DNA of 64,000 nucleotides from Leptodesmis sichuanensis A121 (GTDB lineage Bacteria; Cyanobacteriota; Cyanobacteriia; Leptolyngbyales; Leptolyngbyaceae): NCBI RefSeq assembly GCF_021379005.1, contig NZ_CP075171.1, positions 930,001 to 994,000 of the forward strand, read 5' to 3'. Shown piece by piece: positions 58,525 to 64,000 of this stretch (position 1 is its first letter; each line of letters starts with the position of its first letter). The notes under the pieces were generated by a model. It saw only the letters and a program-made list of their open reading frames with translations, ran no database searches and was not told where the DNA came from. The position numbers and the translations under genes were made by a program.

Positions 58525-61500
58525 TCACTCCTTCCCTGATTGTTGAATGGGAATTTCAAGCTGAAATGTGGTGCCCTGGCCAGGTTGGGAAATACATTCC
58601 AGACTGCCGCCATGTCGTTCCGTAATAATTTGATAGCTGATAGACAGGCCCATGCCGGTGCCCTTACCAACAGGCTTGGTGGTAAAGAAGGGATCAAAAA
58701 GCCGCTGCTGAATGGTTTCGGGAATGCCAGGGCCGTTATCTGTGATACAGATGCGGATCCAGTTGCTCTTCAGCATCTCAGTCCGAATCAGAATTTGGGG
58801 CGCAGCGATCGCAGTTTCTCGCAGGGCATCGATCGCGTTAGCCAGAATATTCATAAACACCTGATTCAATTGTCCAGCATAGCATTCAACCTGTGGTAAC
58901 TCTCCGTACTCTTTCAAAACCTCAATGGCATTCTGATCGGAGGTACCCCGCAGGCGATTTTGCAAAATCATCAGAGTACTGTCGATCCCTTCATGGATAT
59001 TCACAGCTTTACGTTCGGCTTCATCCATTCGCGAGAAGGTTCGCAGGGAAGCGACAATCTTCTGAATTCGTTCTGCTCCCACCTTCATAGAACTCAAAGT
59101 TTTTGGCAGATCTTCAAGCAAAAACTCCAGGTCGATCGCAGCCGCTTCAGTCCTAATTTCAGGCACAGGTTCAGCATAATGCCGTTGATACAGCTTCAGC
59201 AGGCGCAATAGATCTTGAGTGTAGTCGTTAGCGTAATTAAGATTGCCGTAGATAAAGTTCACCGGATTATTAATCTCATGAGCCACTCCAGCCACCAACT
59301 GCCCCAGGCTAGACATCTTCTCACTCTGAATCATCTGAGTCTGAGTGCGCTGCAGTTCTTCCAGCGTCTGCTCCAGTTCCGCTGCCTTGGCACAGGTTTG
59401 AGCATAGAGATCAGCCTGGTTGAGAGCGATCGCCAGTTGTCCAATAATTGCCTGAAGTAGTGCAATTTCATCTTCATCCCAATGTCGCTTTTGATGATGG
59501 CCACAACTCAAAACTCCAATCACCCTCGACTGCGTTTGTATTGGCAGCATCAATACTGTTTGATAACTCAGACAGTAGACAAACTCCAGAATCGGATAAT
59601 GATTCCAGGTTTCCTCATCTTCGATCGCCAGTGGCTCCAACCCCTGCAGTCTCGTAGCTAGAGGGCCAGTCCGAGAGATAGCATAGCGGCCTAACAGACT
59701 GGGGGAATCCTCATGACGTGATTCCTTGATCACTTCCCAGTAAGCGTCGGTATCCTGCAGGTGGAACCAGGCAAAGTAACAGCAATCCGTTTCTAAAAAG
59801 CTTTGTACCTCCTGCAGTGTAGTTTCCAGGATTATGTCAAAGTCTAAAGAGTTACGAATCTGGCTAATCAAATGATTCAGCAATTGTTCGCGGCGAGCCT
59901 GCTCCCTCATCTGCTGCTCAGATTGCCGCAGCACCTCCTCAGCTCTGACCCGCTCGGTAATGTCTTCGTAAGTTCCTAAGACTCCGACAACCGAGCCATC
60001 CGCTGCGTGCAGGGGAATTTTATTAATTTCCAGCCAACCAACTTCCCCAGCAATTTCTGGCATTGGCTCAACTAACCGAAGAGTGGGAGTGTTCGACTCC
60101 ATCACTTGCCGATCGAAGGCTTGAATAGCTCTGGCTTCTTCAGGTTTCCACAGGTCAAAGTCCGTCAGTCCAACAATTTCTGAAGGAGTCATTAATCCAG
60201 CATCTTGAGCGTAGGCCCGGTTACATCCGAGATAAACTAAGTTCCTATCTTTCCAAAGAATAGCCTGGGGAATATTGTCCATCACCAGTTGCAGGAGTTG
60301 CTGGGATTCCTGCAAAGCGGCTTCAGCCCGGATGCGATCGCTAATATCACGGACGATCGTTAAAACCTCATTATCTCCACAGGCCAGTACCCGTGCCTCA
60401 TAATCATGAACAACCGATCCGAGTGTCAGTTGGTAGTGAATGAGTTGAATTTGTTGAGTTTCTAGAGCTTGCTGAATCGCTTGATAAAGTTGTTGGGCAA
60501 CGGTGTCTGGAAGCACCTCAAAAATGGTTTTTCCCAGAAACTGTTCTGGTGGAACCAGAGCATCCCAGTCCAGCGAAGGGAAAAAGTCCAGATAGATTCC
60601 ATCGCGACTGTAGCGGAAGATCATATCTGGAATGACTTCTAATAACGCTCGATTTTTCGCTTCGCTGGCGCGTAGGGCTTCCTCAATGGCTTTGCGATCG
60701 CTAATGTCTACGCCTATACCCCACCCCCCCCAACCCGCAACGGGAAATTGCTGGGAGAGATTAGACCAGAGAACCGTCTTGATGCTGCCATCCTTACACC
60801 AGAGTTTCCACTCCCAGTTGCGATAGTTGCTACCTAATTTCACCCATTCCGCCATCATCCGTTTCCGGTAATGGGTATCACGATAGAGCAGTTCCATGGC
60901 GTTAGGATTGCCAACGATTTCCGCAGCGCTATAACCCGTTACCCGTTCACATTCCCGGTTCCACAGAATGATGTGACCTTCATCATCAAAAGCATTCATC
61001 ATGACCGGCATATTTTGTAATACGGATTGGAGCCGATGCTCACTTTCCCTTAAGGCGGTAGTACGTTCCTCAACCCGGGCTTCTAATTCCTGATTGAGAT
61101 GTTCCAGGGCAACTTCTGCCTGCTTGCGATCGGTGATATCGGTAAACGACCCCAGTATCCCAATTACGGCTCCGGTCTCATCATGCAAAGGGATTTTGGC
61201 CATTTCCAACCATCGTTGCTGCTGGTCTGGGGTCAGCCAGGATTTGATCCGGTTCAGTTCAGCCGTATCAGATTCCATCACCCGGCGATCGCAGACACGC
61301 AACCATTCCGCTTCCTCCTGCTTCCAGGCCAGATCATAATCTGTTTTACCCACAATTTCCTGTGGTGAAGTGGCTCCTACCATTTCAGCAAAGCTCTGGT
61401 TACACCCCAAGAAAACGGAATTCAAATCCTTCCAGAAAATCGCCTGAGGAATGTTATCCATCACCAGTTGCAAAAGTTGCTGGGAGCGCTGTAACTCCTG

Positions 61501-61917
61501 TTCGACCTGCTTACGCGGAGTAATATCCCGAATTGTTCCAACCAAAAATTCATTACCGCGAGAGTCTTTAAAGACAGACTTTTTCGTAGAAATAAATTTG
61601 GTGATTCCAGTAACATCGGTGAAGCATTCCTCGTTTTCGATCGTCATGCCTGACACGAATACCTGCTCATCTTTTTCCCAAAAAACTTGGGCTTCCGCTT
61701 CTGGAAAAAACTCAAACTCTGATTTGCCAATTAACTCACTGGAGTCATACCCAATGAACTGACAGAATGCATCATTGAGGAATAGCCATCGGTGCTGCCG
61801 ATCTTTGACAAAAATGGGATCAGTAACTCCATTAATTAAGTAATTCAGAAATTCAGGGGAGTTACCCAGGTAAGCCTCAACAGAATCCAGGGGTAAGTTG
61901 CTGACAGGGAATGACAT
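58525..61917 (-). CDS. Multi-PAS/GAF sensor histidine kinase
   Basis: 1,130 residues, soluble (no membrane segment). Five PAS/PAC modules in tandem (from about residues 15 to 655, with repeats such as FLFLNDAFCQFIGYDSSELI-type starts and QLVMDNIPQAIFWKDLN / QLVMDNIPQAILWKDRN), a GAF domain (about 670-840, with FAWFHLQDTDAYWEV), a HisKA segment SSLGQLVAGVAHEINNPVNF with the phospho-His near residue 880, and an HATPase with NILANAIDAL, DNGPGIPE and GKGTGMGLSISYQ. There is no receiver domain and no response regulator gene nearby, so the partner is elsewhere. Ligands of the PAS/GAF domains are unknown. Confidence 0.9.
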   Translation of the reverse strand: MSFPVSNLPLDSVEAYLGNSPEFLNYLINGVTDPIFVKDRQHRWLFLNDAFCQFIGYDSSELIGKSEFEFFPEAEAQVFWEKDEQVFVSGMTIENEECFTDVTGITKFISTKKSVFKDSRGNEFLVGTIRDITPRKQVEQELQRSQQLLQLVMDNIPQAIFWKDLNSVFLGCNQSFAEMVGATSPQEIVGKTDYDLAWKQEEAEWLRVCDRRVMESDTAELNRIKSWLTPDQQQRWLEMAKIPLHDETGAVIGILGSFTDITDRKQAEVALEHLNQELEARVEERTTALRESEHRLQSVLQNMPVMMNAFDDEGHIILWNRECERVTGYSAAEIVGNPNAMELLYRDTHYRKRMMAEWVKLGSNYRNWEWKLWCKDGSIKTVLWSNLSQQFPVAGWGGWGIGVDISDRKAIEEALRASEAKNRALLEVIPDMIFRYSRDGIYLDFFPSLDWDALVPPEQFLGKTIFEVLPDTVAQQLYQAIQQALETQQIQLIHYQLTLGSVVHDYEARVLACGDNEVLTIVRDISDRIRAEAALQESQQLLQLVMDNIPQAILWKDRNLVYLGCNRAYAQDAGLMTPSEIVGLTDFDLWKPEEARAIQAFDRQVMESNTPTLRLVEPMPEIAGEVGWLEINKIPLHAADGSVVGVLGTYEDITERVRAEEVLRQSEQQMREQARREQLLNHLISQIRNSLDFDIILETTLQEVQSFLETDCCYFAWFHLQDTDAYWEVIKESRHEDSPSLLGRYAISRTGPLATRLQGLEPLAIEDEETWNHYPILEFVYCLSYQTVLMLPIQTQSRVIGVLSCGHHQKRHWDEDEIALLQAIIGQLAIALNQADLYAQTCAKAAELEQTLEELQRTQTQMIQSEKMSSLGQLVAGVAHEINNPVNFIYGNLNYANDYTQDLLRLLKLYQRHYAEPVPEIRTEAAAIDLEFLLEDLPKTLSSMKVGAERIQKIVASLRTFSRMDEAERKAVNIHEGIDSTLMILQNRLRGTSDQNAIEVLKEYGELPQVECYAGQLNQVFMNILANAIDALRETAIAAPQILIRTEMLKSNWIRICITDNGPGIPETIQQRLFDPFFTTKPVGKGTGMGLSISYQIITERHGGSLECISQPGQGTTFQLEIPIQQSGKE

Positions 61918-62050
61918 GGAATTGAATGGGTGCGTATTGCTTCGTCAGAGTTAATTGAGGCCACGATCGCCCACAATTCTTGATAGTATTCCCTAGCCAA
62001 AAACCTGTTAACAATTTGCTGAGAGGTTAGTCATTGTTTTCGCGACCAAT

Positions 62051-62854
62051 TTAGTCTTGCGAAGTAGCTACTAAAGCTGGCTGGAGAAAATTCCATTTCT
62101 GCATGATCTGATACAAGTTGATCTCCGCTTCCAATAAGCAAGCGTGACCACTATCCGGCAGAACCACCAACTGAACATCTGGTAAATGTTCAGCCAAATC
62201 TTGTGCTTCTGAAACTGAGGGCAGCAAGCGATCTGCTGCACTGGCCAGCAGCAACACGGGTTGAGTAATTTGCCGGAGCTGAGCGGCTGAAATAGTAAAT
62301 TCATTCAACAACGAGAGCCGCCATGCTGATGTCTCCTGGGGAACTGATTGTATCGCCTGCCAGAGAGCCTGACGATCGCCGGGAGCAACGCGATCCAGAT
62401 TGGCTAACCAGAGTAGCAATCCCATTGAGGTTAATCGATACAACGGTTCCGGTAATCGACTGGTAATCGCTCCCCCCCAACTCATTAAAGGCCAGCGACG
62501 AAAAGAGGAAGCTGGATTCACTAAAATAATTCGGCTAAACAGGTGAGGAGAATGAAGCGCTACTTTCATGGCCAGACAGCCACCAAAAGACTCTCCGCAG
62601 AGATAAACTGCTCGCCCAGGCAAATCCCGCAGTTCCTGGTGGATCAGTTCAACGACCTGCGCTGTTAACTCCTCCCAGCTTGTTAAATCAGTTGGCGGAA
62701 TTGCCAGACAGCGAACATCAAATCCAGCTTCTAAGCCCGTGGTTTGCGATCGCAGTAACTGCCCTGTACCATCCATTCCCGGTAAAAACACAAACAACGG
62801 ATAGTCAGGTTGCAATAACCTGGGCGTTAAAAAACAAGGACCAGTCTCAATCAT
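62051..62854 (-). CDS. Alpha/beta hydrolase
   Basis: 267 residues. The nucleophile elbow is YLCGESFGGCLAMKVAL (Ser in GESFGG), with an oxyanion-hole-like FLPGMDGTGQLL near the start. The late LLASAADRLLPSVSEA supplies the likely Asp and LPDSGHACLLEAEI the catalytic His. It lies 6 nt downstream of an acyltransferase gene on the same strand, which suggests joint work on a lipid or acyl substrate. The exact substrate is unknown. Confidence 0.85.
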   Translation of the reverse strand: MIETGPCFLTPRLLQPDYPLFVFLPGMDGTGQLLRSQTTGLEAGFDVRCLAIPPTDLTSWEELTAQVVELIHQELRDLPGRAVYLCGESFGGCLAMKVALHSPHLFSRIILVNPASSFRRWPLMSWGGAITSRLPEPLYRLTSMGLLLWLANLDRVAPGDRQALWQAIQSVPQETSAWRLSLLNEFTISAAQLRQITQPVLLLASAADRLLPSVSEAQDLAEHLPDVQLVVLPDSGHACLLEAEINLYQIMQKWNFLQPALVATSQD

Positions 62855-62860
62855 GGGGTT

Positions 62861-63601
62861 CTAATAGCATCCCTGGGTTAACAATTCACGAATTTCCGTC
62901 CGGCAGGTTTCCGTAATCTCAGCCACCAGCGATCGCGCTTGCTTGCCTTGATACTCTTGTTGCTGAGTGGCAGTAATTCGGTAGGGACGACCAATCAGTA
63001 TATTAACCCGCTGATAAACCACCATTGGATGCCATCCCGATTGATTAAATAGAGGTTCCGATGGATCAAACCAACTGAGAAGTTGGAGTGGCACCACCGA
63101 ATTGATAATTTCCTCCTGAGACACGATCGCCACAGGGAGAATGACAAAGTTGTCGATCGGTGCCCGGAGTGCCAGATGAGCAAAACCCCGTTGAAATTCG
63201 CCCATCTCCTGCGGGGAAGTTTCCTGCACCATCGGCTCTGCCCCCTCTGGGAATACTCCCACCATTTGCCGAGCCTTGAGTAACCGCACCGCCTGTTGAA
63301 AAAAACTTTGTTGCCGTTGTTGGGGCACCTCCAGTGGGAAGCAACCAAATTGATCTACAATTTCCCGCAAAACAGGTACCTGACCCATATAGTGATGACA
63401 GGCAAAGCGCACTGGCCGATTCATCGCCGCCATCAACAGCGGCGCATCCATAAAACTACGGTGATTGCTGACCACCAGAACCGCCCCATCCCTGGGGATG
63501 CGTTCCAGGTAGTAGTTGTCCAGGCGGGTGCCAAACGCCGCCAGGAGCAGTCGAGAAATTTGCAGGGGATCGCCAAACAGCATTTTGATGAACGGTATCA
63601 C
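62861..63601 (-). CDS. 1-acylglycerol-3-phosphate acyltransferase (PlsC-like)
   Basis: 246 residues. The acyltransferase signature HxxxxD is in VSNHRSFMDAPLLM, followed by VGVFPEGAEPMVQE (the FPEG block) and a later LPVAIVSQEEIINS. PlsC-family enzymes add the second acyl chain to make phosphatidic acid, or acylate other polar lipids. An alpha/beta hydrolase gene follows 6 nt downstream, so the pair forms an operon. Which acyltransferase role this is (main PlsC or a paralogue) cannot be told from sequence alone. Confidence 0.87.
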   Translation of the reverse strand: MIPFIKMLFGDPLQISRLLLAAFGTRLDNYYLERIPRDGAVLVVSNHRSFMDAPLLMAAMNRPVRFACHHYMGQVPVLREIVDQFGCFPLEVPQQRQQSFFQQAVRLLKARQMVGVFPEGAEPMVQETSPQEMGEFQRGFAHLALRAPIDNFVILPVAIVSQEEIINSVVPLQLLSWFDPSEPLFNQSGWHPMVVYQRVNILIGRPYRITATQQQEYQGKQARSLVAEITETCRTEIRELLTQGCY

Positions 63602-63706
63602 TGAGCATGAACAATCTTCTCCCTATGGCTTAACATTTTTGTCACGCCCTGACCGACCTACTATAGATAGAAGATTCGTACTATCCCCCATTTCTTCTTC
63701 CCAATT

Positions 63707-63727
63707 CCTAATCCCTAATCCCTAATC
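63707..63727 (+). repeat. Three tandem CCTAATC heptamers
   Basis: CCTAATC occurs three times in direct succession just before the gene starting at 63735. Short heptamer repeats like this are common between cyanobacterial genes and can vary in copy number. No role is evident. Confidence 0.6.
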
Positions 63728-63734
63728 CCTTCCC

Positions 63735-64000
63735 ATGTCTATTTCCGAGTGGTCAATCTCCCAGGTGGAACTTACAGTCATGAAAGTGGATGCCACAGGA
63801 CATCCCCTAGAGCAAATTACTCAATCTATTCAAGTTAGTCATGAAACCCTGGCAGATGGAATCGCGATCGCCTTAGTCGCAATCCCTGGTGGGGACTTTC
63901 TCATGGGATCCCCCAATACGGAAGAAGGATGGCATCCCAGCCAGAGTCCTCAACACATGGTTTCTGTGGCTCCCTTCTGGATGGCTCGCTATCCCATTAC
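63735..64000 (+). CDS. Formylglycine-generating-enzyme (SUMF1)-like protein, partial
   Basis: Starts at ATG 63735 (MSISEWSISQVELTVMKVDA) and leaves the window at the right edge. After a short N-terminal extension, VAIPGGDFLMGSPNTEEGWH and VSVAPFWMARYPI are the opening of the FGE/SUMF1 fold. In cyanobacteria these proteins are often effectors or partners of other signalling domains rather than true sulfatase activators. The reactive Cys region lies beyond the edge, so activity cannot be judged. Confidence 0.85.
   Translation, partial: MSISEWSISQVELTVMKVDATGHPLEQITQSIQVSHETLADGIAIALVAIPGGDFLMGSPNTEEGWHPSQSPQHMVSVAPFWMARYPI

Noticed and set aside
1..64000. Looked for CRISPR arrays, rRNA genes and an integrase or att site
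   Set aside because: No regularly spaced repeats, no rRNA sequence and no tyrosine or serine recombinase was seen; the single tRNA at 42196 has no partial copy that I could find.

Overview
The window looks like a chromosome segment of a filamentous-type cyanobacterium. The HIP1-like octamer GCGATCGC recurs throughout, and many small proteins have a cyanobacterial look (DUF4351/Rpn-like nuclease, Uma2 proteins, a DUF5895-like protein). Housekeeping genes on the right half (rsmB, pyk, glgP, phosphoketolase, ppk, a multi-PAS kinase) fit this. No family call was checked against a database; all rest on motifs read from the sequence.

Layout: 1-4.7 kb holds small accessory genes (Uma2, Rpn-like nuclease, three leftward small genes, one divergent small gene) around a cluster of AACCCA(C/G)GTATAC repeats. 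From 5.07 to about 35 kb lies a heavily IS-invaded island built on an insecticidal-toxin-complex (Tc/ABC toxin) locus. A TcB-TcC fusion of about 2,680 residues is cut by three insertion sequences from three families. Removing each element plus one copy of its target duplication restores one uninterrupted frame, which fixes the element ends to within about a base. The TcC end carries a non-standard C-terminal effector with a spaced His/Cys pair. Next come two genes for membrane-associated proteins, both also split by IS, a 52-aa gene, and a TcA-like gene (peptidoglycan-binding-like domain, carboxypeptidase-regulatory-like domains, VRP1-like region) that lost its C-terminal half. Then comes a 5'-truncated TPR-CHAT protease gene split by an ISL3 element, followed by a truncated P-loop (STAND-type) NTPase. 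Mobile elements in the island: ISAzo13-like (2 copies), ISKra4-like A (2), B (2, one outside the toxin genes), C (2), IS630-like (2 types), IS1-like (1), ISL3-like (1). They are partly nested, so the order of events can be read.

35.2-42.3 kb: queD-queC (7-deazaguanine synthesis), a Uma2 gene split by ISKra4-B, a Rieske lipoprotein, a candidate structured RNA with a 23-codon ORF, a MerR regulator, rsmB and tRNA-Thr(CGU). 42.3-52.4 kb: leftward phosphoketolase, glycogen phosphorylase and pyruvate kinase (a plausible storage-carbon breakdown unit), with divergent polyphosphate kinase and an acidic protein gene overlapping its 3' end. 52.5-64 kb: a 1,792-residue multi-domain phosphatase (EEP, phytase-like and PhoD modules), an intergenic scar holding decayed pieces of phosphoketolase and ppk, a five-PAS/GAF histidine kinase, an acyltransferase/hydrolase pair, and the start of a formylglycine-generating-enzyme-like gene.

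The most unusual content is the cyanobacterial Tc toxin locus with a fused BC cage and an unfamiliar effector tail, lying next to CHAT/STAND genes and now inactivated by insertion.
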